64,000 bases of DNA from Giardia muris (Eukaryota; Fornicata; Diplomonadida; Hexamitidae), in the NCBI GenBank assembly GCA_006247105.1, contig CM016925.1:1612001-1676000 (forward strand), written 5' to 3'. A model generated the notes under the pieces. The model saw only the letters and a list, made by a program, of their open reading frames with translations. It did not search any database and had not been told where the DNA came from. Of this stretch, positions 36,945 through 46,491 are shown in pieces; position 1 is the first letter of the stretch; every line of letters begins with the position of its first letter. The translations under genes and the position numbers were made by a program.

Positions 36945-37231
36945 GCCCCATTCAAGGAAGAGGAAGCTATGGACTTATGACCTACCTCCTTGATGGGAAT
37001 GAGAGCCTAGTAGGTACCTGCTCTGATCATAGGGAGGGAGAATAGGATGGAACTGTTAGGCTCCAAGCCAATGAACTCACTTTCAATGATATTTGCATAT
37101 TACATTCGTGATAGCATAATGGCGATAACTCTTATTCAGCTCCTTTCTTCTTAGTTCTAACTGTTAACAAAAGACAGTTCAAACCCAGTGCCACAGAGGG
37201 TGAGGAGATTGACCTTCCCGCATAAAAAAGC
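36945..37231. other. 287-bp gene-free interval, longest in the window
   Basis: No ORF of note on either strand. Two possible hairpins: AGAGC/GCTCT at 37002-37024 enclosing the palindrome AGGTACCT, and AACTGT/ACAGTT at 37159-37179 with a 9-nt loop. A cctttcttctt stretch at 37142-37152 partly resembles the reported Giardia ncRNA 3' processing motif but mismatches at its end. No tRNA. An unannotated ncRNA is possible but not shown. Confidence 0.4.
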
Positions 37232-37552
37232 ATGGAAACGTATCTTCAGCGGCTTTTCTCTAATCACTTGGCTCATGGCTCCATATACCCTGCGCGTCTG
37301 AGAGAGCCTAGTGCGGAGGAGATCTACCGCCACTCTAGGCCGGACCTCAAGGTCTTCGAGATCCAGAGCTTTCAACCTCTGGAGATCTATTCTGCTACTC
37401 ACGAGACGGCTATCCTTACCACCTTCCTGAATAACGTCGACTGCAGCGCCCTGCAGAACCCCGCCCCCCTCGACACCACGCTCGACCTAGCCGCCTTATT
37501 GAAGCTGGAATCATCACAAGACAAGGCTGAAGAAGAAAAGAAACCGGAATGA
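37232..37552 (+). CDS. Small hypothetical protein, 106 aa
   Basis: METYLQRLFSNHLAHGSIYP begins after cataaaaaagc, a typical start context here. The middle RPDLKVFEIQSFQPLEIYSA looks folded and the end is acidic (DKAEEEKKPE). No family recognised. Its stop overlaps the SPO11 start (ATGA), which suggests close co-expression by proximity but not a shared role. Confidence 0.75.
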   Translation: METYLQRLFSNHLAHGSIYPARLREPSAEEIYRHSRPDLKVFEIQSFQPLEIYSATHETAILTTFLNNVDCSALQNPAPLDTTLDLAALLKLESSQDKAEEEKKPE

Positions 37553-38583
37553 TATTAACGGCACCGGACCTGTGTCCCATCCTCAACGACGAGCATACCC
37601 TGCAGCTCTACAAGTCCATCCTCCTCTCCTTCATCAACTCTGCGAAGCAAGGAGAGCCTCGTCTTCCTATCTCCCTGAAGCAGTTGCAGACGGGTAGAGG
37701 GATCACACTCGGTTTGAAGGCGGCGCGCGTCTTACGAATCCTTACGGAATCCGCACGTGCGATAAAGCACACCAGGTTCTTGACGATGCGGGGGATTTAC
37801 TACTCCTCTCCGAACCTCTTCGACTCCCAAACGGTATCGGATCGCTTGATAGATGAGCTCTGTAGAGGTCTCGAGCTTACCCGCGAGGATATGCACTTAC
37901 GAGCGGCAGCAAAGGGGCTACTCTTTGGCCCTGCAACTATCTGTACTGCTCTTGGAGAGATCACCGCGAATACGGTCTCCGAAACCTCTGTGACAGTTCA
38001 CTTCTTCTACTTGCAGCAGATCCGAACTCCCGCTCGCTTCGCACTCGTCGTCGAGAAGGATACCATCTTCGAACGTATTATCGACGTTTTCGCTGAACTT
38101 CGGACGGTTCTTGGGCAGGACTTCTTACTCATCACTGGAAGAGGATATCCTGACCTTGCCACACGTGCACTTATGAACTTCTTTCATCGCGTCGAGTTCC
38201 CAATCCTTGGCCTTGCCGATGGAGACGCTCATGGGATGGCCATTCTTTACAATTATGGCTATGGTGGTATTAGCGCCGCAACCATAAGAAGACAAGGTGT
38301 GCAGGGAGGGGGATTGACTGCACCATCTCTTATCCCCATTGGGTTGTTTACTAGCCAGATACGAACGAGTTACCACGGCCTTCAGGTCAACGCTGAAGAC
38401 CTCAAATTATATGGGAGATTAATCACTCTTTTAAGGGAACGGCACCGAGAGGAATGGGCGCGACAGGTGGAGGCCCTCGCTAGCCTTGGGATGAAGTACG
38501 AGCTCGAGGAGCTCCTTGCGAACCCCGAGGACGTTGTTAGGTGCTTAGCAACGATCATCCGAAATGAACTGACATACTTTTAA
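37549..38583 (+). CDS. SPO11: SPO11, meiotic DNA double-strand-break transesterase, 344 aa
   Basis: Topoisomerase VI A-like protein that makes the double-strand breaks that begin meiotic recombination. The 5Y-CAP motif TMRGIYYSSPNLF places the catalytic Tyr at residue 85 (second Tyr, as in yeast RDIFY). The Toprim domain has VVEKDTIFERI (metal-binding Glu), TGRGYPDLATRALM and LADGDAHGMAI (DxD). All catalytic and metal residues are intact. Length fits the family (350-400 aa). No obvious meiosis has been seen in Giardia, so an intact SPO11 is relevant to the debate on cryptic sex. Confidence 0.96.
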   Translation: MILTAPDLCPILNDEHTLQLYKSILLSFINSAKQGEPRLPISLKQLQTGRGITLGLKAARVLRILTESARAIKHTRFLTMRGIYYSSPNLFDSQTVSDRLIDELCRGLELTREDMHLRAAAKGLLFGPATICTALGEITANTVSETSVTVHFFYLQQIRTPARFALVVEKDTIFERIIDVFAELRTVLGQDFLLITGRGYPDLATRALMNFFHRVEFPILGLADGDAHGMAILYNYGYGGISAATIRRQGVQGGGLTAPSLIPIGLFTSQIRTSYHGLQVNAEDLKLYGRLITLLRERHREEWARQVEALASLGMKYELEELLANPEDVVRCLATIIRNELTYF

Positions 38584-38586
38584 AAA

Positions 38587-40893
38587 ATGCAAGCAGAGCG
38601 TATCACAGATCCACGTGAGCACCCGGTATATCGCTTCTTCGCCCATTACCCTCAGCAGCTCCGACCGCTCCTACGTCAGTACCTCGAGGCGAACTATTTC
38701 AGCAAGATCGCTCGCTTTCTCGAGTCGAAGAAGGCCTATGGCGTCCTTCTTCTTGATGAGTACACCCTCCCAATCATCTCGGAACTCTTCGAGAACGCAG
38801 AGCTCACGGCCCACCGGCTTGTCCTTAAGAACCTCATCTCTGTCGCTAGGAAGCAACAGCCGGAGATGTTTGGGGTTTACTTCGTCTCGAACACTCTGGC
38901 CTCTTTGCAGGATGTGGCACGCGACTTTGGGTGGAATCGTAACGGGGCGGCACAGGTCGCGTCATTTGAGGCAGTTCTTCAAGAAAAGGAGAAGGCTGGC
39001 AGTGGATGCTGCTCTGCTTCTCCTGGGAAGGTATTTCCATATACTTATAAGGGGCTCTTCGTCTTAACGACCGGTACCCTCTCTGACGAGGCTCAGCAGT
39101 TCGTGCTCTCCTCAAACCTTCAAAGTCTTCTTCCAAAGGCTGGGGTTATGTCCACAAATGTGGACTTTGTTATAGAGGAGAATAGATTCGTGAACCTGCG
39201 GCAGCCTGAAGCCTTCCTCGTGGCGTATGGCGCGCACCGATTCGCACCAGCACTATATGATGAGTTGAAGTCCCGTTTTGTTGACCGCGCCGCCTCGAAG
39301 CTCTGGTCCTTCTTCATGGCGTTACAGATGGGACCTCCGGAAATACGCTACTACAAGTCGGCAGAGCGCACCTCAATGCCTTTGTGCCAGGAGATCGCTA
39401 CGGCCCTTTTGAATAAGCTACAGCAACACCCATTAGTCCCCGACCCTGCGTATCAGAAAGTTAGCAGTACTTTGATAATCGTCGACCGCGCCTTTGATCC
39501 CGTCTCCGTCCTCGCCCATAACTCGATCGTCAGTTCATATCTAACAGATTTCCTCGGCCTCACTAAGAAGCTTTTCCTCCTGAAGGATGACCGTGGCCAG
39601 ACCACGGAGGTCGACATCGGAGACGACTGCGACGCCTGGAACGGTTTTCGCTTCATGCCGATGCAGGACTGTTGCAAGTGGTACCGGAACATCATACAAC
39701 TCTTCCGGGAGATCGACCCCATCCCGAACAGCAAGACAATGGAGACGGAGCAGAAGACCCTCAACGTGAAGTATGGCCGGCACGAGGGTCGTACGATGAT
39801 CACCCCTCGTTATTCCATCGTTGATTCCTCCATGTTCACCAACCCATACAACCTCCTTCTGACACAGTTACTAGGTGTGGGGACCCTTCTGTCCCAGTAC
39901 TTCAGCGATGTAGAGGCGAAAGGGTATCCTTCGTATCTCCTGGCAGCAGAGGCACAGCTTTTCAACGTTTTTATGGACCAAGGCCGTATCAGCTCGCTTT
40001 CTGAGATCGCCGTCGGTGAAAATAAGATGTCCTTCTCTTCGATCGCTCAGATGCTCGTCAATCCGGCGGCAGATGCTACCCTTCCCATTCGTCTCGTGCT
40101 ATACCTCATCCTGGTCCTGGAAAAGTCCGGCCAGAGTGATCATACCCTATCCAACTTCGCACAAGTCTCGTCCTTTGACCGAATTGCCAACCTTGCATTC
40201 ACTTATGGGCGTACTTGGGAGCTTCCTTCGAACATTTCTAATGTACGTGAGCTCTGGAGTGGCTTCTTGCGTGCCTTTGTCCCTTGCGACTTCGTCAAGC
40301 TTTGGACCAGCATGACGCGGAACAAGACCTTCACAGACCTTCTTGCTCAGGAGTGTTCCAAAGGGATGTTCGTCCCCGGGACGGAGTGCATCTTCCGCGG
40401 CTTCAGCGAGAACTCCCTCAGCAAGACGCATGAGGAACTCTTCCCTGTCGTCCCAGGCTTTTCCTTGAGCGTCCCAGAAAGGAAGCGGCGTGGCGGGACC
40501 CTGAAAAAGGACATCCTTCTTGGAGGTACGGGGAATGCGGCTGCCCGCTTTTATCCAGACTCTCCCGAGGGCGAGCGTCTACGGGAGACAATTGCTCGGC
40601 GTGAGGTGGCCTCTTACAAGAACCGCGAGAAGGTATATATCTACGTGCTGGGTGGAGTGACGCCAGCGGAGATTCTATCTGCGTACACGGTGACCGGGGA
40701 TGCTAGGATTCCAGAACCGAGTCCTTTCAACGAGGTCTTTTGGACTCCCGAGCTTGCTGACTTTGACTGCATCCTACTCTCCGATGATTCATATACTCCA
40801 TCTGCGTTCCTTCGTCGCCTCTGCACACTAGTCCAGGACCGGATCGAGTCCATCGAGGAGGCGTTGAACATTTCACGCTCTTGGTCAGAATAA
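38587..40893 (+). CDS. Sec1/Munc18 family SNARE regulator, 768 aa
   Basis: SM proteins bind syntaxins and SNARE bundles and are needed for vesicle fusion. The fold is recognised from AYGVLLLDEYTLPIISELFE, LIIVDRAFDPVSVLAHNSIV near residue 300 and the C-terminal VYIYVLGGVTPAEILSAYTV. The AFDPVSxLAHxxxV block is the family's most conserved site (usually RxxDxxxPLLH). At 768 aa it is longer than the usual 580-650, with extra residues in the middle and near the end. Which of Sec1, Sly1, Vps33 or Vps45 it equals is not resolved. The ATG at 38587 follows acttttaaaaa. Confidence 0.9.
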   Translation: MQAERITDPREHPVYRFFAHYPQQLRPLLRQYLEANYFSKIARFLESKKAYGVLLLDEYTLPIISELFENAELTAHRLVLKNLISVARKQQPEMFGVYFVSNTLASLQDVARDFGWNRNGAAQVASFEAVLQEKEKAGSGCCSASPGKVFPYTYKGLFVLTTGTLSDEAQQFVLSSNLQSLLPKAGVMSTNVDFVIEENRFVNLRQPEAFLVAYGAHRFAPALYDELKSRFVDRAASKLWSFFMALQMGPPEIRYYKSAERTSMPLCQEIATALLNKLQQHPLVPDPAYQKVSSTLIIVDRAFDPVSVLAHNSIVSSYLTDFLGLTKKLFLLKDDRGQTTEVDIGDDCDAWNGFRFMPMQDCCKWYRNIIQLFREIDPIPNSKTMETEQKTLNVKYGRHEGRTMITPRYSIVDSSMFTNPYNLLLTQLLGVGTLLSQYFSDVEAKGYPSYLLAAEAQLFNVFMDQGRISSLSEIAVGENKMSFSSIAQMLVNPAADATLPIRLVLYLILVLEKSGQSDHTLSNFAQVSSFDRIANLAFTYGRTWELPSNISNVRELWSGFLRAFVPCDFVKLWTSMTRNKTFTDLLAQECSKGMFVPGTECIFRGFSENSLSKTHEELFPVVPGFSLSVPERKRRGGTLKKDILLGGTGNAAARFYPDSPEGERLRETIARREVASYKNREKVYIYVLGGVTPAEILSAYTVTGDARIPEPSPFNEVFWTPELADFDCILLSDDSYTPSAFLRRLCTLVQDRIESIEEALNISRSWSE

Positions 40894-40905
40894 ATAAGGA
40901 TTTCT

Positions 40906-42924
40906 TTACTGCTTCTCTTGATCGTCGTCCTTTTGGGATGCATGCTGGGCCATGATCGCCTCGGATGCCTTCTTTATCGCGGTACGATCCATTGGGTCTT
41001 TCTCTTTCAAAACTTGTGGGACACGCCGGACACGTTCGCCTCGTGTGCCAGTCTTTGTTCCTCCGCGTGAGGCAAGAGGCGCCTTTGAGCTCTGGCGTGA
41101 GATGGGAAGGTCGATACGAACGTTGGAGTTGCTGCAATCCTCACGTAAGATCTCTGTGGTATAATCATCACTCGAATCGTCGAAGAGATCAGCCGTTGTA
41201 ATGTTGTCCATAGTCAATGCCTCAACGGGGTGTCCAATAAGGCTGCCCTTGGTAAGCTCAAAGAGATGCCCCTTGGCAGTGGATGTGGTACCAGGACATT
41301 GTTTCTCTTTCTCTCCTAGGATGTTATCGAAGTACTCCGCAGCCGTAGTCCCTTCATGGTCTACCACGGATGAGGTCCCATAAAGGTTGGCAGCTTCAAT
41401 CCCGCCCTCTTCAGGTCCTTGGGACATGGTAGGAACCGAACTATCAAGAGATACAAGATCGTCTGCATCCTCGTCCCCAGCACGGATCTGTAGCTCCTTG
41501 CACAAGGCGAGCTTCATGATCAGCGTGATGATCCCACGGAAGACACTCTGGAAATCTCCCTCCCCTAGGCAAAGGGCAGGGGAAACCTCCGTCGTATCCG
41601 TAGTGCAGAACATATGTACGAGGCTACGGATTTTATCATCTAGCCGGCGGAAGGAGCTCTTCGTCTGGATGTCCTCGAGGGTGGGGGTGCGGACGAGTGC
41701 CATCTTCGTCAGGATCATGGCAAGACCGCTCTTTACGTTATTCAGAGTGCGCTCGAGTCCCTCGTTCCGCTCCTTGAGCTTGTCAAAGCCCTGCTTCTCT
41801 TGCTCGATCTCCTCTCGTAAGCCCGAGACGCGCCCATTGAGCGTCGTCTGGGCCGAATCCAATGAGTATGTGGTATCGGTCAGGTCGCGATTGTACTCGT
41901 CGAGCATCTCCTTCGCCTGGGTATCCTGAGTCTGAAGAGTATCCATCAGCTCTTTAAGACGGTTATGCTCAGATGTTTGGTGCTGAGCGACGAAAACAAA
42001 GCGATCACACTTCTGAACGCCCGTCTCTGCAAGGACACGACCCAGAAAGGCTCTCCGACAATAGGCACCAATTGTCTCCTCGTCCGAGACAACCGTCGTA
42101 TCGTCTGCCAATCGTGTCTGAGGATGCTCCTCTGTCGCTGGTTTCGTCATTGGACTTGTCATGGTCGCCCGCGCCTCCTCACGTCTCTGTTCTAGTTTGC
42201 GCCGCCTATCCTCACGAGTCTTCGCATGATGAACCTGTTCTTCTTGGTATAGACGATCCATCTCAGATGCGGCTAGGATTGCCTCCTCGGTGATAACCCC
42301 CATGCGATAACACCCATCCTCGTTCTCTGATAGAATTTCCTTGCACTGCCGCACCTGCTTGTCATATACTGCTGATTGCTCGACGAGCTCGCGACGGAGT
42401 CTGGTATAAAGTTCATTGAGTGACCGGGCATCCTTCAGCTTCATTTGGATCTCGGCCCTACGCTTCTCAAGCTCGCGTAGAGTCTCGTTCGACGTGAGAT
42501 CAACGGTGTTAGGGTTCTTCCGGACGCGACCCTTCTCGACGCAGGAGACGTACTCCGGCTCTCTACGGACGGATCGCCCCACGGGGGAGATGGTATCGAG
42601 GTATTCGTTGGTCAGTGTGGGCTCTTTGTCCTGGACAGCCGCAAGTTGCTTCTCTAGCGTCCGCCGCTTATGCGCCAGGTTGTCTATCTCCCGTGCCATG
42701 GCGAAGTTCTCACGCTGGACCCGGGCGGGGTCGATCGCCGTCGTGAAGGTGCGCGCCATGTACAGGGCCTTCGAACGGAGGCCATTATTCTCCTCCTTGA
42801 GGCGGGCGATGATCTCGTCATTCATCTGAATCACGCCCTCGCCTTCCTCGCGGTTGACGACCGCGTCCTGCTCTAGCAGCTCCAGCTGCCGCTGCATCTG
42901 TACGCAGCTCTGACGGACCGACAT
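40906..42924 (-). CDS. Outer dynein arm docking complex-like coiled-coil protein (ODAD1/CCDC63/ODA1-like), 672 aa
   Basis: The N-terminus QMQRQLELLEQDAVVNREEG then EGVIQMNDEIIARLKEENNGLR follows the pattern of ODA1/CCDC114/CCDC63 (a short heptad block, 'Y/N..EE...VI...N..I..LK.EN..L'). Long coiled coils continue to about residue 460 (LREEIEQEKQGFDKLKERNE), and the end is polar and basic with an SKAPLASRGGTKTGTRG stretch. In flagellates this complex anchors outer dynein arms to doublet microtubules. Family call by pattern, not alignment. The ATG at 42924 (MSVRQSC) follows gcacaaaa; an upstream Met at 43029 overlaps the neighbour and is rejected. Confidence 0.85.
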   Translation of the reverse strand: MSVRQSCVQMQRQLELLEQDAVVNREEGEGVIQMNDEIIARLKEENNGLRSKALYMARTFTTAIDPARVQRENFAMAREIDNLAHKRRTLEKQLAAVQDKEPTLTNEYLDTISPVGRSVRREPEYVSCVEKGRVRKNPNTVDLTSNETLRELEKRRAEIQMKLKDARSLNELYTRLRRELVEQSAVYDKQVRQCKEILSENEDGCYRMGVITEEAILAASEMDRLYQEEQVHHAKTREDRRRKLEQRREEARATMTSPMTKPATEEHPQTRLADDTTVVSDEETIGAYCRRAFLGRVLAETGVQKCDRFVFVAQHQTSEHNRLKELMDTLQTQDTQAKEMLDEYNRDLTDTTYSLDSAQTTLNGRVSGLREEIEQEKQGFDKLKERNEGLERTLNNVKSGLAMILTKMALVRTPTLEDIQTKSSFRRLDDKIRSLVHMFCTTDTTEVSPALCLGEGDFQSVFRGIITLIMKLALCKELQIRAGDEDADDLVSLDSSVPTMSQGPEEGGIEAANLYGTSSVVDHEGTTAAEYFDNILGEKEKQCPGTTSTAKGHLFELTKGSLIGHPVEALTMDNITTADLFDDSSDDYTTEILREDCSNSNVRIDLPISRQSSKAPLASRGGTKTGTRGERVRRVPQVLKEKDPMDRTAIKKASEAIMAQHASQKDDDQEKQ

Positions 42925-42952
42925 TTTTGTGCATTGAAATTTACGCCTGGCA
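42925..42952. promoter_or_regulatory. 28-nt divergent spacer with A/T-rich ends
   Basis: ttttgtgcattgaaatttacgcctggca separates the ODAD1-like start (minus) from the ZNRD2-like start (plus). It contains a T-run adjoining the minus start (A-run on that strand) and a central gaaattta. It likely holds both initiators. Confidence 0.45.
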
Positions 42953-43633
42953 ATGACCAAGCAGGTGGCGCACGTCTTCGAGGAGGGAAGGAAGGTCGAC
43001 GAATACCTGGAGGCCGGGTGGGTCATCATCCCCCCGACGAAGCTCTGCTGCGGAGAATGTGGGATGGCCCTTTTGACGCATCCGGATTATGACTTTCTCT
43101 ATTGTACCAACTGCCGTGTCAGATACCCAACTCACCAGAAGGTCCAGGAGGCAAGTGGGGTGGACGGGATGCCTGCCACAGCAGGGAGGAACGCGACAGA
43201 CGACATGGGCGCGTACCTACTAAAGGGCTATACGATGCTTGCTCAAAGCTGTCCTAATGGTTGCACAATGCCTTTACTACGTGAGCCCGGAACCGGCCGA
43301 GAGTTCTGCGTCGGGTGCAACTACTCCAAGGTACCTCAGCCCTCGGTTGAACGAAGGGACGATGCACAGGAACTGGCGAATTCTATTGCCACACGAATTG
43401 GAAAGCTTGCTGCCAAGCCAACCAAGCCACCTATAGATAGGACGATGACTCAGCTTTCATCCGACGATTGTGTTGAGGAGACTCTTAAGGACCTGAGACA
43501 AGCTATTCTGGCTCAAGTAACATCTGCGATAAAGGCCAAGGACCTGGCTGTTCTTAGGTCCCATGCGGAGGCCGTCTCGCTATTGAAACAGATGCATGAC
43601 AATGTCATCTCCGTTTACGAGGGTGGGCATTAG
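42953..43633 (+). CDS. ZNRD2/SSSCA1 (autoantigen p27)-like zinc protein, 226 aa
   Basis: Two zinc ribbons of the autoantigen-p27 type: LCCGECGMALLTHPDYDFLYCTNC (about residues 31-54) and MGAYLLKGYTMLAQSCPNGC followed by a second pair EFCVGC (about 85-123). The block MGAYLLKGYTML corresponds to the MGxYLLxGYxML of human ZNRD2. A C-terminal helix (LKDLRQAILAQVTSAIKAKD) follows. The human protein has been linked to mitosis and tankyrase; its function in protists is unknown. The stop codon interlocks with that of the convergent gene (TAG at 43631-43633, opposite TAA at 43632-43630). Confidence 0.88.
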   Translation: MTKQVAHVFEEGRKVDEYLEAGWVIIPPTKLCCGECGMALLTHPDYDFLYCTNCRVRYPTHQKVQEASGVDGMPATAGRNATDDMGAYLLKGYTMLAQSCPNGCTMPLLREPGTGREFCVGCNYSKVPQPSVERRDDAQELANSIATRIGKLAAKPTKPPIDRTMTQLSSDDCVEETLKDLRQAILAQVTSAIKAKDLAVLRSHAEAVSLLKQMHDNVISVYEGGH

Positions 43634-46428
43634 AAAGCATCGATGAGTGCAAGGTCTCCGATATTGAGGACGCGCGATGCGAAGCGAAGAGCATCACCCC
43701 GCACCTCAGCGATTCGCCACCCCGAGGAGACGCTATCGGCCCAGGCGACGACATAGTCCTCCTTCTGAAGTACTAGGAGGCGTACGGCAGCGGTGCGGTT
43801 CTCCTGAATCACAACTCGTCGGATGACCACGGGTTCGACCTCATCGCGGGCTATTGGCGCCTCCGTCTGGACGTCTAGCTTCGAACCGAGCTCGACGAAG
43901 TATGGGAGGGTCATTACGATGAGTTCGAGGCCGGTGTGAGTGTTCCCAACGGCATATAATCGGTCGTGCATACGAGATAGCGCAAGCGGCTGGAAGAAGC
44001 CGAGCTTATGCAGCATGTAATCGCTCAGTGTCGCGAAGCCCGGGCGTGCACAGAAGAGGACGACTGAATCCTGAGCGCTTTTGAGGGCGTCCATCCCTAC
44101 TAGGGTTTCCGGGGCACCGCCGTCCAGAGGTCTTGATACGGGTGGGGTGTTGGTTGGTCCTTTCAGATAAGGGTTGCTTGCTACGTACGGCGTTTGATAG
44201 GTCGGACCCGGTTGCTGGTATGGGGTCGTGGCGGGAGGATACGGACCCTGGGCATATGGATTTGCGTATTGCTGTGTAGGAACAACCTGTGGCGCTTGCA
44301 GCTGGAGCTGCGGTTGCGATTGTGACTGTCCCGCATATGGGGCATAGGGTGTCGAGATTTGCGGCTGGACTGATGGGTAAATGGTCACCGGGACGTGCAA
44401 CATCTGTGTTTGTGGGGCGATATTCGGAAGAGGCATACGAGAAGGGGAGTTGAAGGAGGAGAAGGCCCCATAGAGAAGTCGGACGACTCCTCCTTGACGT
44501 GGGAGGACAGCAAGGCAATCCTTCTGGGTGCAATCAAGCGAGGAGACGTAGCTATGTAACAGTGCGTACTTGCTCTCCGTATAGAAGCCTGGGATGAGGC
44601 CACCCTTCTCGTTCGAGTTCCAGGCGACCTCGACGAATTGGACCGTGCTCATGACGTCATTGAAGAGATCGCACGCGTAAAAGAGATCGGAGACATCACC
44701 TTGTGCTGAGATGCGTAGAATGGTCGCTGTTAGTAGTGATGAGTTGACTCCCTGTAGACGACGATAAACCTTCTGGTCATTTCCAGAGTAGCTCTTCGGA
44801 TTGGCACCTATTTGCTCCATACTCTGATCAATTTTGGCAAGAATGCTTGGGAAGCGTTCCCGAGTGAGTTCCATCTCGGCCAATCCGGCTATCACAAGGC
44901 TATCGTCCTCAAGGACGTGAACATGAGTAATTGACACTAAGGGGCGGTAATCGGCGTCGGGGGTAGCATAGGCTTGGCGGAGTAGAGACAAATTGACGTT
45001 CTCAATGCTGTAAGCGTACTTTGGAGTTCCATTGAGGATTGCTGTCACCACTCTCTGATTGAAGAATGTATTATCCGATCCGCTTGAGACATTCAGCGTG
45101 CGATAAAGGAGTTCTGCCATTACCTTGGGCGTCTGTCTCGATGCCTTTTGAATAAGTCGTTCGGACTTCTTCTTTTTCTTTGTGGATCCATCTTCGGATA
45201 TCGTGGTGCTCTCCAAATCCTCAACACCATCTTCCGGGAGGACTGCAGTGCCCGCATGAAGCCAATCACAAAGCCCGGCGGAAATTGTCAGCATTGTTGT
45301 ACGATGGCATTGAATGATCTTGCACCCACTTTGGACTGAGCCATGAACGTAAACCATGAGTTGGCCATAAGCGGAATAGATGGCCGCCTCGGAGCTTCCA
45401 GAGGACGAAATCCGTAGAAACATATCTGCATTCCTATCATCACCGACGTAGTTATTATTCTCGTAGAATGTAGGGACACCTGTCACACTCACAAAGAACG
45501 GTCGGTCATGCTTATCGGTCGTGAAGATTGGGATGAATTGATAAGGGATGAGCCAGGATTTCATCCCCACGGATTCAGCATAGAAGGGGATCGCGCTTTT
45601 GAGTTCAAATTGACGGTTACTAGCCTCGTCCATAATTTGATGGCGGAACTCGTATTGCTTCCCAGGAACCATACCAAACAAAGGGATATAACTGTTCTCG
45701 CCCGGAGGGAATGGTTCCCACTCAGTCGTCACAAGCTCCTTGAGCGGTGGGACATAACCCCTACGCAGATTGCAGATGTCCTCGTCATCAGGTCGCTTCC
45801 CAAAGAGCTTGCTCTTCTCCTTACTATCCAAATAATAGCCCTGGGCGGAGAAGTCTCTCACCGATGGGAAGATCCTTGGTTCCGTGTATTGAGCACTAGC
45901 CGCTTGAGGTGGTTCATGAGTCTCAACGACGATACGGACGAGCGCTTGTGGTTCAATATTATGTTCAGGGACGACATAGATCGGAGAAATCGTGTTGGAA
46001 GGAATGACTAAGCAAGGAGGAGTTTGCGTTCCAAGACGTCTGGTATCAAGGGTCACGGTGGCGGTAAACAGGACACGGTCCAAGGACTCGTTGAATGGGG
46101 TAAAGGAGTCCTTATTTTCCATCCCGAACACCAATGTAGGACAACGGACCTTCATCCCTACACCTGTTAGACGACGCGGCTTGACACGGACATCACAACG
46201 AAGCTGAGCAAATCCTTCGACGAGAATGCAGAGAGTACAACGCCGATCAACGGAAAAGGATTGAATGAGTCGAAACTCATCGGACTTGGGTAAGCACAAA
46301 TAGAAGGCATAGACGAGGTCATAGTCGGCGGGGGGATAAAAACCTTCGAGGGCTGCGAGGACATGGATTGGAACGCCAAGCCCAACGACTCCTCCCTTTG
46401 ACTCCTCAACTGTAATGTTAAGTGTCAT
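43630..46428 (-). CDS. Large hypothetical protein with Pro/Gln-rich linker, 932 aa
   Basis: The N-terminal 640 residues look like a folded beta-rich region (VVGLGVPIHVLAALEGFYPP, SVQSGCKIIQCHRTTMLTIS, SITHVHVLEDDSLVIAGLAE). A Pro/Gln/Tyr-rich linker follows at about 690-800 (SQSQPQLQLQAPQVVPTQQY), then a compact C-terminal region (MDALKSAQDSVVLFCARPGF, VAWADSVSSGWRIAEVRGDA). A Lys-rich KKKKKSE sits near residue 430. The Pro/Gln-rich linker recalls COPII Sec24/Sec31, but it lies on the wrong side and no zinc-finger or gelsolin domain is seen, so no assignment. The ATG at 46428 follows gtcaaaa. Confidence 0.85.
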   Translation of the reverse strand: MTLNITVEESKGGVVGLGVPIHVLAALEGFYPPADYDLVYAFYLCLPKSDEFRLIQSFSVDRRCTLCILVEGFAQLRCDVRVKPRRLTGVGMKVRCPTLVFGMENKDSFTPFNESLDRVLFTATVTLDTRRLGTQTPPCLVIPSNTISPIYVVPEHNIEPQALVRIVVETHEPPQAASAQYTEPRIFPSVRDFSAQGYYLDSKEKSKLFGKRPDDEDICNLRRGYVPPLKELVTTEWEPFPPGENSYIPLFGMVPGKQYEFRHQIMDEASNRQFELKSAIPFYAESVGMKSWLIPYQFIPIFTTDKHDRPFFVSVTGVPTFYENNNYVGDDRNADMFLRISSSGSSEAAIYSAYGQLMVYVHGSVQSGCKIIQCHRTTMLTISAGLCDWLHAGTAVLPEDGVEDLESTTISEDGSTKKKKKSERLIQKASRQTPKVMAELLYRTLNVSSGSDNTFFNQRVVTAILNGTPKYAYSIENVNLSLLRQAYATPDADYRPLVSITHVHVLEDDSLVIAGLAEMELTRERFPSILAKIDQSMEQIGANPKSYSGNDQKVYRRLQGVNSSLLTATILRISAQGDVSDLFYACDLFNDVMSTVQFVEVAWNSNEKGGLIPGFYTESKYALLHSYVSSLDCTQKDCLAVLPRQGGVVRLLYGAFSSFNSPSRMPLPNIAPQTQMLHVPVTIYPSVQPQISTPYAPYAGQSQSQPQLQLQAPQVVPTQQYANPYAQGPYPPATTPYQQPGPTYQTPYVASNPYLKGPTNTPPVSRPLDGGAPETLVGMDALKSAQDSVVLFCARPGFATLSDYMLHKLGFFQPLALSRMHDRLYAVGNTHTGLELIVMTLPYFVELGSKLDVQTEAPIARDEVEPVVIRRVVIQENRTAAVRLLVLQKEDYVVAWADSVSSGWRIAEVRGDALRFASRVLNIGDLALIDAF

Positions 46429-46491
46429 TTTTGACCGGAACAACTGATGCTTTTACTACCTACTTGTTCGTCAGCAACGAGTCAGTCAAGC

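Noticed and set aside
45508..46011. 167-aa ORF on the plus strand
   Set aside because: Antisense inside the 932-aa gene, no AT-rich start, no recognisable domain.
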